Positions 1-8,451 of a stretch of 64,000 nt of DNA are shown here, in pieces. The notes below the pieces were generated by a model. That model worked only from the letters and a program-made list of their open reading frames with translations, was not told where the DNA came from and did not search any database. This stretch comes from Acidimicrobiales bacterium (lineage in GTDB: Bacteria > Actinomycetota > Acidimicrobiia > Acidimicrobiales > SHLQ01). The stretch covers positions 1 to 64,000 of the forward strand of contig JAHDCX010000013.1 in the NCBI GenBank assembly GCA_020629635.1, in the 5' to 3' direction. How positions within the stretch are numbered: position 1 is the stretch's first letter; every line of letters starts with the position of its first letter. The position numbers were made by a program, and so were the translations under genes.

Positions 1-7
1 CCAACAT

Positions 8-83
8 GCGGACGTAGCTCAGCTGGTAGAGCATCACCTTGCCAAGGTGAGGGTCGCGGGTTCGAATCTCGTCGTCCGCTCCA
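8..83 (+). tRNA. tRNA-Gly (GCC)
   Basis: Full cloverleaf. The acceptor stem pairs 8-14 with 73-79, the discriminator is T80 and CCA is encoded at 81-83. The anticodon loop at 39-45 carries GCC at 41-43. A strong hairpin follows immediately. Confidence 0.97.
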
Positions 84-86
84 GAA

Positions 87-123
87 AGAAGGCGAGTTCT
101 CCCACTGGGAGGGCTCGCCTTCT
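87..123 (+). terminator. Intrinsic terminator after tRNA-Gly
   Basis: A perfect 10-bp stem pairs 87-96 with 114-123, and an inner 5-bp stem pairs 99-103 with 107-111. A T-rich tract follows (from about 123 to 141). It ends the tRNA-Gly transcript, so tRNA-Cys probably has its own promoter. Confidence 0.85.
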
Positions 124-397
124 GTATTTATTTCACTTTTCGTGGCCGGTCATGACGAACTCGTGACGGGTTCATGTCGAACAGCAGGGGGCGCGGAGAC
201 ATTTGGCCTCGTCCGTCCTACGGTTTCGCCGAGCTGCGGAGCAGGGCCTCGTCCCACCGTTTCGCAGTGGACACCGAGTGTGTGCGCCCGATGTGCGGAG
301 GGGCCATCGGGCGCACACACCGGCTCCGTCCACCGCAACGAACCGTGGGGGCAAGGTACGGACTGCTCTCGTCGACCGGCTACAGTGAGCTGCTCAT
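124..397. other. Non-coding gap with a perfect 16-bp inverted repeat
   Basis: I see no convincing gene between the tRNA-Gly terminator and tRNA-Cys. Positions 278-293 and 305-320 are perfect reverse complements around an 11-nt spacer, and shorter pairings flank them. There is no T-run after it, so it is not an obvious terminator; a structured RNA or protein-binding site is possible. A TACAGT box at 381-386 is a candidate -10 for tRNA-Cys. Confidence 0.45.
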
Positions 398-475
398 GCG
401 CCGGTGCCCGAGCGGCCCAAGGGAACGGCCTGCAAAGCCGTACAGTCGCGGGTTCAAATCCCGCCCGGCGCTCCA
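398..475 (+). tRNA. tRNA-Cys (GCA)
   Basis: The acceptor stem pairs 398-404 with 465-471. U73 (T472) is the discriminator expected for Cys, and CCA is encoded at 473-475. The anticodon stem pairs 425-429 with 437-441 and the anticodon GCA is at 432-434. Confidence 0.95.
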
Positions 476-548
476 CGGTCGCCTCGGGCTGCTCTGCAGC
501 CCGGGCGATCCCGTTCGGACTTGGTCGGGCACGGGGGGCCACGCAGCA

Positions 549-1400
549 ATGAGTGACGTGTTCGAAGGTCCGGGCTGGTGGATGGCCGCCGACTCCAAGT
601 GGTATCCGCCTGACCGTCACCCTGATCCGGCATATCGGTCGCGATTCGACGACGTGCCAAGTCCGCCGCCGGTTCCGACCGTCGAACCCACCCTCGTGGA
701 GGATGGTTTCCCCACAGTCGTCCCCGAACGTCCATCGGAGGCGCCACCAGCACTTCGGGATCTCGCCGACCGGATCCCGGTCGGCGAGTCCACAGCGGAA
801 GACCCCTTGCCGAGCACGACAGCAACACCGGCCACACCCGAGCCCGCGCGGGCCGCGGACCCGCCGCAGCCCTTCCGGGTCGGCTCCACACCGGCGCCGG
901 AGATACCCGAACGTCCCGTCTTCAACATTGCGACGCCGCCATCGGTTGTCGCGGCTCCGTCTCCGGCCGTCGAGGTTCTCGAGGAGACACCATCGCACCC
1001 CGCCGACGCACACACACCGATGCTCCGTGACCGGCTGATCGCTGCGGTGTTGTTCTTTGCCGGAATCACCTGCATCGTCGGGAGCTTCTTCACGTGGAGA
1101 ACGACCGGATCTCTCCCGGAGACGGGCTGGGACCTCGGCGATGGGTACGTGACGGTGCTCGCCGGCCTGCTCGGCGCCTCGACCGCCGGACCAAGTTTCG
1201 TCGGTTTCCGGCACGCCGTCCCGAAGTTCTTGGCAATCGTCGCCGCGATCGCCGCCCTCGTCGTGATTGCCCTGTTCGCCTCAGATCTCGTTGGCGCAAA
1301 CGGGGTCAGCACCGGGTGGGGATTCTGGGCGACGTTGATCGGCGCCGGTGGTCTCGCAGGAGCCGGAATGGCGATCCGCCCAGACGTCCGATTCTCGTGA
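549..1400 (+). CDS. DUF2510-like N-terminus, four-helix membrane protein
   Basis: This 283-residue protein has a short Trp-rich N-terminal motif (GWWMAADSKWYPPD, about residues 8-22) that resembles the DUF2510 repeat of actinobacterial membrane proteins. A Pro/Ala-rich linker follows to about residue 158, then four predicted transmembrane helices in the last 120 residues. I chose ATG 549 because it puts the DUF2510-like motif at the N-terminus; the upstream frame runs through tRNA-Cys and cannot be coding there. The gene lies between tRNA-Cys and tRNA-Val. No enzymatic residues are visible and the function is unknown. Confidence 0.75.
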   Translation: MSDVFEGPGWWMAADSKWYPPDRHPDPAYRSRFDDVPSPPPVPTVEPTLVEDGFPTVVPERPSEAPPALRDLADRIPVGESTAEDPLPSTTATPATPEPARAADPPQPFRVGSTPAPEIPERPVFNIATPPSVVAAPSPAVEVLEETPSHPADAHTPMLRDRLIAAVLFFAGITCIVGSFFTWRTTGSLPETGWDLGDGYVTVLAGLLGASTAGPSFVGFRHAVPKFLAIVAAIAALVVIALFASDLVGANGVSTGWGFWATLIGAGGLAGAGMAIRPDVRFS

Positions 1401-1425
1401 TCGACCTGCTATCGTGATCGCCCCG

Positions 1426-1499
1426 GGGCCGTTAGCTCAGTTGGCTAGAGCACCTGCATGACGCGCAGGGGGTCGGGGGTTCAAATCCCTCACGGCCCA
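1426..1499 (+). tRNA. tRNA-Val (GAC)
   Basis: The acceptor stem pairs 1426-1432 with 1492-1498, with A1499 as discriminator; CCA is not encoded. The anticodon stem CCTGC/GCAGG encloses a seven-base loop with GAC at 1460-1462. Confidence 0.93.
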
Positions 1500-1506
1500 C
1501 GTCGTT

Positions 1507-1558
1507 CGCTTCGCACTTACCGAGTTTCGGCGCCGCCGAAACATCGCAGGGCGAAGCG
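1507..1558. terminator. Nested inverted repeats between tRNA-Val and menB
   Basis: An inner perfect hairpin pairs 1524-1531 with 1535-1542, and an outer 8-bp pair joins 1507-1514 with 1551-1558. It lies between the convergent tRNA-Val and menB genes, so a bidirectional terminator is the likely role. T-runs are poor. Confidence 0.5.
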
Positions 1559-1568
1559 TTCTGCGTTT

Positions 1569-2480
1569 TCAGAAGTAGTACGGGATCCCTGACCAGTCCG
1601 GATCTCGCTTCTCGAGGAACGCGTTGCGCCCCTCAACCGCCTCGTCGGACATGTAGGCGAGACGAGTCGCCTCGCCGGCAAACACCTGTTGGCCAACGAG
1701 ACCATCGTCGACGAGGTTCATGGCGAACTTCGCCATGCGCTGAGCGGTCGGGCTCTTCGCATTGATCGTGGCCGCCCACTCGAGCGCGACGCGCTCCAGG
1801 TCTTCGTGATCGACGACTCGGTTGACCATGCCCATCGCAAACGCTTCCTCGGCCGAATGATCCGCGCCCAGGAAGAAGATCTCCCGCGCCCGCTTCTGAC
1901 CGATCATTCGAGCGAGATAGGCCGACCCGTACCCGCCATCGAAGCTGGCGACATCGGTGTCGGTCTGTTTGAAGATCGCATGCTGACGCGACGCGAGTGT
2001 GAGATCGCAGGTGACATGAAGACTGTGTCCGCCGCCGACCGCCCAACCGGGAACGACGGCGATCACCACCTTCGGCATGAACCGAATCAACCGCTGCACC
2101 TCGAGGATGTGGAGTCGGCCAGCTCGACCGGGATCGACGGACTCCGCCGTCTCGCCATCCGCGTACTGATACCCCGACCGTCCCCGGATGCGTTGGTCGC
2201 CTCCAGAACAAAACGCCCAACCGCCATCTTTGGGGGACGGGCCGTTGCCCGTGAGCAGTACACAGCCAACGTCCGATGACATCCGGGCATGGTCCAGGCA
2301 GCGGTAGAGCTCGTCCACCGTGTGAGGACGAAAGGCATTGCGGACCTCGGGGCGGTCGAAGGCGATCCGCACCGTGCCCTGCGAAGCCGCACGGTGATAG
2401 GTGATGTCGGTCAGGTCCTCGAATCCCTCGACGGCTTTCCAGAGCGATTCGTCAAAGATCTCCGACACACCATCAGTCAT
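1569..2480 (-). CDS. menB: 1,4-dihydroxy-2-naphthoyl-CoA synthase
   Basis: This crotonase-fold enzyme of 303 residues closes the second ring in menaquinone synthesis, converting o-succinylbenzoyl-CoA to DHNA-CoA in the cytosol. It has the MenB-type long insertion (CSGGDQRIRG, about 91-100), the oxyanion-hole segment GWAVGGGHS (145-153) and the active-site stretch KQTDTDVASFDGG (171-183). Asp174 in QTD is, by alignment from memory, the feature of the bicarbonate-independent type seen in Mycobacterium; E. coli has Gly there. A TATCGT box on the minus strand (2487-2492) ends six bases before the ATG, suggesting a leaderless or very short-leader mRNA. The other men genes lie 4 kb away beyond the M15 triplet. 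Confidence 0.93.
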   Translation of the reverse strand: MTDGVSEIFDESLWKAVEGFEDLTDITYHRAASQGTVRIAFDRPEVRNAFRPHTVDELYRCLDHARMSSDVGCVLLTGNGPSPKDGGWAFCSGGDQRIRGRSGYQYADGETAESVDPGRAGRLHILEVQRLIRFMPKVVIAVVPGWAVGGGHSLHVTCDLTLASRQHAIFKQTDTDVASFDGGYGSAYLARMIGQKRAREIFFLGADHSAEEAFAMGMVNRVVDHEDLERVALEWAATINAKSPTAQRMAKFAMNLVDDGLVGQQVFAGEATRLAYMSDEAVEGRNAFLEKRDPDWSGIPYYF

Positions 2481-2576
2481 CTCCGCACGATACGTGCAGA
2501 GACATCAACCACGAGGGACCGAGCATCGCCGCGAGGCCTCTTTGCGTCGACTCCCGATGTTTGGGATCATCGTGGC

Positions 2577-3812
2577 GTGCCACTTCTGCGTTTCGAGCGA
2601 ACCGTTCCTTCGCGCGCGCTGCGCGGACTGGTCGCGCTCTTCGCCGTCGCCGCCGTGTTCTTGGGCGGAGCGGTGGGCGTCGACGCCCAAGAGGACGAAG
2701 AGCGCCTCGAAGAACTCAAAGCCGAGCGCGAGGCGATCCTCGCCGAACAGGCCGCGCAAGCGCTCCAAGTCGATGCCGCGACGGCAGATGTCGACACGGT
2801 CGTCGAGGCGCTCGACGCAATCAACGCTCTCGTCGACCTCCATGAGGCCCGGCTGGCGGAGGCCGAACAGGCCGTATTGTCCGCCGAAGCACTCGTCGAG
2901 GCCGCGGAAATTCGCTCCGCCGAACTCGAACTCGAGCGGGCCGATGTCGCCGAACGGATCAGCCGCCTCGCCGTCGCCGCATTCACCGGCGAAGCCGGCG
3001 AAGGAAGCGGCGATCTGACGGCGTTTCTCGTGAACGAAGACCCGACCGAAGCGGCCCGGCGACGCACCCTCGTCGAATTCCAAACCGGCAGCCTCGCCGA
3101 CGCCGTCGACCGTCTTCGCCAGCTGTCGTCCGAAGCCGAACTCGTCGAGCAGGACCGCCAGCGCGCCGTGGAGGCTGCGGTACGAGGCCGGACCGACGCC
3201 ATCAATCGCCGAGCCGACCTCGCCGATGCTGAAGCCGCCCAGATCGAGATCGTGATCGCGGCCGAGGCACGTCTCGAACGTCGGCTCGCCGAAGCACAGG
3301 CCCTGGACGAACTCGACGCCGCCAAGGCTGCCGAGATCCAGAAGCAAGAGGAAGCAATCGCCCGACGCATTCGCGAGGAAGCAGCTCGCAAGGCAGCTGC
3401 CGAGGCTGCCCGGCGTGCTGCGGCCCAACCGGCGCCGGCTGACGCGGCGGACATGGTGACCATCGAAGGCTTCACCGTGCACGGCGACATCGCCGATGCC
3501 GTGGGTCAGATGATTCGAGCGGCGCGCAGCGATGGTGTCACCCTCACCGGCTACGGATGGCGGTCTTCTCAACGGACGGCCGAGCTCCGGGTGATCAACG
3601 GCTGCCCCGACGTCTACAACGCAAGCCCCAGCAGCTGTCGGATTCCGACTGCTCGACCCGGACAGTCCATGCACGAACGAGGTCTCGCGATCGACTTCCA
3701 GAGCTGTTGGCGCGGCTCGGATTGCTTCACGTGGCTGTCGAACAACGCTGCGGCGTACGGATTCAAGAATCTGCCGAGCGAATCCTGGCACTGGAGCACG
3801 AATGGCCGGTGA
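2577..3812 (+). CDS. Secreted coiled-coil / VanY-type (M15B) peptidase, copy 1
   Basis: 411 residues from GTG 2577. A signal peptide (about 1-36) ends in VDAQ. A long Glu/Ala/Arg-rich coiled coil (about 40-290) resembles the hinge regions of cell-wall hydrolases such as PcsB or RipA. The C-terminal domain is an M15 D-Ala-D-Ala carboxypeptidase: SMHERGLAID gives zinc ligands His366 and Asp373, and SWHW gives His405. The expected role is trimming peptidoglycan stem peptides outside the membrane, with the coiled coil as regulatory or docking part. First of three tandem paralogs; copy 2 starts 29 bp downstream. The GTG was chosen because it directly precedes the signal peptide. Confidence 0.85.
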   Translation: MPLLRFERTVPSRALRGLVALFAVAAVFLGGAVGVDAQEDEERLEELKAEREAILAEQAAQALQVDAATADVDTVVEALDAINALVDLHEARLAEAEQAVLSAEALVEAAEIRSAELELERADVAERISRLAVAAFTGEAGEGSGDLTAFLVNEDPTEAARRRTLVEFQTGSLADAVDRLRQLSSEAELVEQDRQRAVEAAVRGRTDAINRRADLADAEAAQIEIVIAAEARLERRLAEAQALDELDAAKAAEIQKQEEAIARRIREEAARKAAAEAARRAAAQPAPADAADMVTIEGFTVHGDIADAVGQMIRAARSDGVTLTGYGWRSSQRTAELRVINGCPDVYNASPSSCRIPTARPGQSMHERGLAIDFQSCWRGSDCFTWLSNNAAAYGFKNLPSESWHWSTNGR

Positions 3813-3841
3813 GACGCGTCGGCCGACGCGCGTACTAGCGT

Positions 3842-5107
3842 GTGGCCGTGGCCGGAGTCGGGACATTCGCTTTGCGCGCGCGTCGCATGCTCGCCATCGT
3901 CTTCGGGGCCGTCGTCCTGGTCTTGCTCACGAGCCCAGCGTTTGCGCAAGAAGATGTGGAGCAGCTCGAGGAGCTGAAGGCTGAGCGAGAGCGGATTCAA
4001 GCCGAACAGGCCGCCCAGGCACTCCTGCTCGACGCGTCCCAAGCCGATTTCGACGACGTCGCCGCTGCGCTCGACGCCATCAATGGACTGGTCGATCTCC
4101 AGGAGAGCCGTCTCGCCGACGCCGAACAAGCAGTGGCATCCGCCGAGGCACTCGTCACCCAGGCCGAGCTCCGTGAGGCCGAGATTCTGTTGGAGCTGAC
4201 CGAGCTTCGCAGCAACGTGGGCGACCTCGCGATCGCTTCGTTCACGGGAGAAGCAGGAGCGAACGGACAGGACCTGACCGCTCTGCTGTTGAGTAACGAT
4301 CCCTCCCAGGCCGCGAGACGGCGTTCCCTTGTCGAGTTCCAGACCGGTTCGCTTGCCGACTCAATCGACCGGATCCGTGCGCTCCAAGCTGAAGCGTCCC
4401 TCGTCAGTGAGCGACGACGCGCCGCCGCAGACGCCGCTCAGGCGGGTCGGATCGAAGCGGAGCGTCGGCGCGGGGAGCTGGCCGATGCCCAAGCCGCTCA
4501 GCTCGAGATCGTCCAAGCTGCTGAAGCGCGACTCGAACATCGACTTGCCGAGGCGGCGTTCCTCGAAGAGCGAGACGCCGAGGCCGCAGCGGAAATCCGC
4601 AAACAAGAAGAGGCGATCGCCCGACGAATCCGGGCCGAGGCCGCACGGAAGGCAGCCGAAGAAGCCGCACGTCGGGCTGCGGAACAGGCAGCAACCCGGC
4701 CACCCGTCGCGGACGCCGACGACATCGTCAGCGTTCGGGGAATCCAGGTACATGAGAGCATCGCATCGACGGTTGACCAGATGATCGGTGACGCGCTCTC
4801 CGACGGCGTCACACTCGGTGGATGGGGCTATCGAAGCAACGTGAAGCAGATCGAGCTGCGCCAAGCGCACTGCGGAACATCGGACTATGCGGTCTGGGAC
4901 ATGCCTGCGTCGGCCTGTCGGCCGCCGACCGCACGGCCCGGTCAATCCATGCACGAACGCGGGTTGGCGATCGACTTCACATACAACGGCGGGTCGATCA
5001 CCACTCGTTCGAATCCTGGCTTCGTCTGGCTCTCCGAAAACGCCTCTCGGTACGGGTTCGTGAACCTTCCAAGTGAGCCATGGCATTGGAGCACAAACGG
5101 CAACTGA
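3842..5107 (+). CDS. Secreted coiled-coil / VanY-type (M15B) peptidase, copy 2
   Basis: 421 residues from GTG 3842; GTG 3848 is also possible. It has the same build as copy 1: signal peptide ending SPAFAQ (about residue 36), alternating-charge coiled coil, and a VanY domain with SMHERGLAID (His371, Asp378) and PWHW near the end. Copies 1 and 2 share long near-identical stretches, for example VEFQTGSLAD in the coiled coil, so this is a recent duplication. The catalytic domain is slightly longer than in copy 1 around YNGGSITTRSNPGF. The operon is probably shared by all three copies. Confidence 0.85.
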   Translation: MAVAGVGTFALRARRMLAIVFGAVVLVLLTSPAFAQEDVEQLEELKAERERIQAEQAAQALLLDASQADFDDVAAALDAINGLVDLQESRLADAEQAVASAEALVTQAELREAEILLELTELRSNVGDLAIASFTGEAGANGQDLTALLLSNDPSQAARRRSLVEFQTGSLADSIDRIRALQAEASLVSERRRAAADAAQAGRIEAERRRGELADAQAAQLEIVQAAEARLEHRLAEAAFLEERDAEAAAEIRKQEEAIARRIRAEAARKAAEEAARRAAEQAATRPPVADADDIVSVRGIQVHESIASTVDQMIGDALSDGVTLGGWGYRSNVKQIELRQAHCGTSDYAVWDMPASACRPPTARPGQSMHERGLAIDFTYNGGSITTRSNPGFVWLSENASRYGFVNLPSEPWHWSTNGN

Positions 5108-5171
5108 TGGTGCCCTCGGCGCAAACGAACCAAATCGCTCATCTTTCGCCGACGACGGGCGATGGAGGGTC

Positions 5172-6521
5172 GTGACCAGGTTTCTCGTGCGCGGACTCGT
5201 CGCGTGTGCGCTCATTGTCGGTGCCATTCTCTCGACGAGCGCGGCCTCCGGCCAGGACGACGATGACCCAACCACCGAACTCGAAGAACTCGAGCTCGAG
5301 CGTGAAGAACTGATCGACGACAATGTCGAGACGCTCGAGGCCATCGACGTGGCGACCGTCTCGGTCGATCAGGTGACCGAACAGCTCGATGCAATCCGAA
5401 ATCGCGTCCTGCTCCAGGAGAGCCGGCTCCGCGAGGCTGAGGACGTGCTCGCCGAGGCTCGCAGCGCCGTCGACGCCGCCCGGAGTCGACGACAGGAAGT
5501 GCTCGTCGAAATCGACGTTCTTCGCGACCACATCACCAACCTCGCCGTCGCGAGCTTCATCGGCGAAACCAGTGCCCGAGGCGAGGACCTGACCGAACTC
5601 GCCCTCTCGAGCGACCCTGGCGAGGCAGCACGGTTCAAGCACCTGCTCGAGCTCCAAACCGGGTCGCTGACCGACTCGCTGGACCACGTGCGGAGGTTGG
5701 AGATCGAGGCGGACCAGCTGATCGACGTCGAAGCCCAGGCGGTCGCTGAGGCCGAAGAGGTACTCGGATTGGTCGAGACCCGCACCGCCGAGCTGCAATC
5801 CTTGCGAGACGCCCAGGCGAACCTCGTCACGGCCGCCGAGACCCGACTCGAAGCTCGCCTCGCGGAGGCTGCATTCGTCGCTGAACGCGACGAGCAGCTC
5901 GCGACCGAGATCCGGGATCAACAACAAGCGATCAATCAGCGCCTCGCCGGCGTCGCACGCCAGAACGGCATCGAGATTCCGCCTCCCGTCGACCTCGATG
6001 ACATCGTCAGTATCCGCTTCCCCGGCACACTCCTCGACGAGGAGCTTCGGCTCGGTGGAGAGGACGAGGACGGCGACGGTGTGCCCGACGATGGGCGTAT
6101 CTGGGCAGACATCGAGCACCCAAGCGGCGAGGACTACGTCATCGAGGTCCACATCGACATCGCCGACGAGACGCTTGCATTGTTCACCGAAGCGTTTGAG
6201 CAGGGAGTCGAGCTCGCCGGTTGGGGATATCGCCCGATTCAACGTCAGATCGAGCTCCGCGCAGCGCACTGCGGTGGCACGCCTCAAGAGATCTGGCACA
6301 AGCCCGTGTTCGAATGCGCGCCGCCAACGGCCCGTCCAGGGTTCTCCAAACACGAGCAGGGCCGCGCGATCGACTTCACGTTGAACGGAGGCTCGATTTC
6401 CACCGAGGCCTCAGCGGGCTTTGCGTGGCTGTCCGAGCACGCCCCGAAGTACGGGTTCGTCAACCTCCAGGGCGAGCCATGGCATTGGAGCATCGACGAA
6501 GGCCAAGGCGCCTTCGACTGA
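5172..6521 (+). CDS. Secreted coiled-coil / VanY-type (M15B) peptidase, copy 3, with acidic insert
   Basis: 449 residues from GTG 5172, which has GGAGGG at 5164-5169 and puts the signal peptide at the N-terminus; an in-frame ATG at 5073 would overlap copy 2. The coiled coil is more diverged than in copies 1 and 2 (LELQTGSLTD). Between coiled coil and peptidase lies an insert with GEDEDGDGVPDDG (about residues 296-308), like the calcium-binding loops of thrombospondin type-3 repeats. The zinc motifs SKHEQGRAID and PWHW are intact. It ends 15 bp from the convergent menC stop. Confidence 0.84.
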   Translation: MTRFLVRGLVACALIVGAILSTSAASGQDDDDPTTELEELELEREELIDDNVETLEAIDVATVSVDQVTEQLDAIRNRVLLQESRLREAEDVLAEARSAVDAARSRRQEVLVEIDVLRDHITNLAVASFIGETSARGEDLTELALSSDPGEAARFKHLLELQTGSLTDSLDHVRRLEIEADQLIDVEAQAVAEAEEVLGLVETRTAELQSLRDAQANLVTAAETRLEARLAEAAFVAERDEQLATEIRDQQQAINQRLAGVARQNGIEIPPPVDLDDIVSIRFPGTLLDEELRLGGEDEDGDGVPDDGRIWADIEHPSGEDYVIEVHIDIADETLALFTEAFEQGVELAGWGYRPIQRQIELRAAHCGGTPQEIWHKPVFECAPPTARPGFSKHEQGRAIDFTLNGGSISTEASAGFAWLSEHAPKYGFVNLQGEPWHWSIDEGQGAFD

Positions 6522-6536
6522 CGCCCCGTCGTGTCC

Positions 6537-7592
6537 TCAGACGCTCAGGCGCACCGCGGACAACACTCCTGGCGTGGTCGGTACGATGACCCGACCACGT
6601 TCGGGCCAGAGGGACTCATCAACACCTCGCACAAGGGGGCCCGTCGCGAGTCCGTGCGACACGTTGGGGTGGGGAAGCGCTGCCGCAGCGTGCACGGCGG
6701 CGGCCAGGGCGACCGAGTGGTCGATCGACGAGGTGACGACGACGGCTTTCGAAGAATCGAACTGACGGGCAAGCGACACCACACGGTCAACTCCACCGAT
6801 CGCGACGGGTTTCACCACGAGCACCGATGCACCTGAACGCTCTGCGTCGCGTCGAATCTCGTCCGGCGTCGCCGGCACGCAGTCGAGTGCAGTTCGTACG
6901 CCGGTTTCGGCTTCGATGATGGAGAAGTCGTCCAGGTTCTCGGTCGGGTCCTCGATGTAGGAGATCCGGTGTCGCCCGACGCGCCCAACGACGTGTGACG
7001 CGATCTCGCGGCTCCAGCCGCCGTTTGCGTCGAGTCGCAACTCGACCCTGCTCCCGGCTGCTTCGCTCGCGGCGATGATTCTCGTGGCGTCCTGAGCGGC
7101 ATCGAGCGCCCCAACCTTCAGCTTGATCGACCTGAAGCCCGCGTCGACGTGTGTCGAGACCGACTGGTGGACCTCCTTTGGGGTGAGGTCGGTGACCAGC
7201 GCATTCACCGTGACAACCGCAGGCGAGCCCGAGCGCAACCACTGCGCCAGGGGAGTGCCAAGCCGCTGGGTGTGAAGATCCGCCAGCGCTGTATGGGCAG
7301 CAAATCGTGCCTCCGGACCGAGACCAGCAGCATCGAGACCCTCGAGCAAGGACTCGACGTCAGGTCCGCCGATCGATGCCTCGGCCCAGGTCCGAAGCTC
7401 GGCCGCGACCGTCTCGAGCGACCCAGATGAGGCGCCGGGCAGCGGTGCCGTTTCGCCGGTGCCGACCACGCCATCGTCGGCGCGAAGCTGCAGACGAAGT
7501 CCGCTGCGATCGCCGACGGCGCCGGCGGCAGTCGAATACGACGTGTGGAGCCGGATGTCGATTGTGTCGAGGTCGTACTCGGTCAGGGTCAC
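6537..7592 (-). CDS. menC: o-succinylbenzoate synthase
   Basis: An enolase-superfamily dehydratase of 351 residues that turns SHCHC into o-succinylbenzoate in menaquinone synthesis. The catalytic set is visible: SIKLKVG with Lys157 and Lys159, RLDANGGW with Asp188, YIEDP with Glu214, ALD with Asp237 and VVKPVAIGG with Lys261. The reading frame continues upstream into menH, but GTG 7592 has GAGG six bases before it and lies seven bases after the menH stop, so it is the best start. Last gene of the menD-menH-menC run. Confidence 0.9.
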   Translation of the reverse strand: MTLTEYDLDTIDIRLHTSYSTAAGAVGDRSGLRLQLRADDGVVGTGETAPLPGASSGSLETVAAELRTWAEASIGGPDVESLLEGLDAAGLGPEARFAAHTALADLHTQRLGTPLAQWLRSGSPAVVTVNALVTDLTPKEVHQSVSTHVDAGFRSIKLKVGALDAAQDATRIIAASEAAGSRVELRLDANGGWSREIASHVVGRVGRHRISYIEDPTENLDDFSIIEAETGVRTALDCVPATPDEIRRDAERSGASVLVVKPVAIGGVDRVVSLARQFDSSKAVVVTSSIDHSVALAAAVHAAAALPHPNVSHGLATGPLVRGVDESLWPERGRVIVPTTPGVLSAVRLSV

Positions 7593-7599
7593 GATCGCC

Positions 7600-8451
7600 T
7601 CACGAAATTGTCCGCTGCGGCAAGCCTTCCAGAAATTCGACCACGACTCGCGCCACTGCGCCGGGATTCTCGATGTGGGTGACGTGCCCGGCGTCCTCGA
7701 CGACGGCAACCTCGCCCCGATACGAGCGCTCGGCCATCTCGTTCGCCGTTTCGACGTAGGGCACATCCAGCTCACCGGCGACGAAGAGCAGCGGTGACCG
7801 GATTGCGCCGAGTCGGTCCCAGACCGGTGGCATCGCCCCCGTGCCGGTTCCGAGGAGACTGTTGGCGTAGCCGACCGCGGTGCCTCGTTGACGCATGGCG
7901 ATCGACCGAGCGAGCCCATCAGGACCCACGCATGCTCGCCAATGATCGAACAGCGGCAGGGCGACCCAATCGGAAAGGAAGGCGTCGAGACCGTGACGAG
8001 TGAGTTCGTCAGCTCGGGCAGCATCGACTCGTTGGCGCTCCGCCCGGGCCGACGGGTCCTCGATGCCGGGCGATCCACTGATCACGACACCAGACCCAAA
8101 GAACCACGGCGCTCGCGCCAGCATCGACAACACGATGCGTCCACCCATGCTGTACCCCAGGAGATGCGCCGTTCCGACCGGAACGGGACCGATGATCGAC
8201 AGCACCTGATCGACGACGCTCGACATGTGATACGGCTCGAGGTGATCTGGCGCGTCGCTCTCCCCGTGACCGATCACGTCGACGAGAAGCACTCGACGCG
8301 TCAACGCAAGCGCTTCTCCAAGCTCCCGCATCGAGTCCCCATCACCGGTGAAGCCGTGAAGGACGACCACGACCTCGTCGGCATCGCGTGGCCCGAGCGA
8401 GCGCACGGCCAAGACCGTGCCATCGGCGGTTGGCAGTCGTTCGAGCGTCAT
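7600..8451 (-). CDS. menH: SHCHC synthase, alpha/beta hydrolase
   Basis: 283 residues of alpha/beta-hydrolase fold. MenH releases pyruvate from SEPHCHC to form SHCHC. The nucleophile elbow is GYSMGG (Ser101), the oxyanion loop LHGFTGDGDSM (31-41), an acid is likely in AGELDVPYV, and the catalytic His is in GHVTHIENP. It overlaps the menD stop by ATGA, so translation is coupled. The position between menD and menC makes MenH far likelier than another hydrolase. Confidence 0.87.
   Translation of the reverse strand: MTLERLPTADGTVLAVRSLGPRDADEVVVVLHGFTGDGDSMRELGEALALTRRVLLVDVIGHGESDAPDHLEPYHMSSVVDQVLSIIGPVPVGTAHLLGYSMGGRIVLSMLARAPWFFGSGVVISGSPGIEDPSARAERQRVDAARADELTRHGLDAFLSDWVALPLFDHWRACVGPDGLARSIAMRQRGTAVGYANSLLGTGTGAMPPVWDRLGAIRSPLLFVAGELDVPYVETANEMAERSYRGEVAVVEDAGHVTHIENPGAVARVVVEFLEGLPQRTIS

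Noticed and set aside
150-1214. Long open frame on the minus strand across tRNA-Cys and the 549-1400 gene
   Set aside because: It runs antisense through a tRNA and a gene with a recognisable motif, and its protein is Arg-rich low-complexity sequence typical of high-GC shadow frames.
2505-3866. Minus-strand open frame opposite the first M15 peptidase
   Set aside because: It is the antisense of the coiled-coil repeat codons; the plus strand has signal peptide and zinc motifs.
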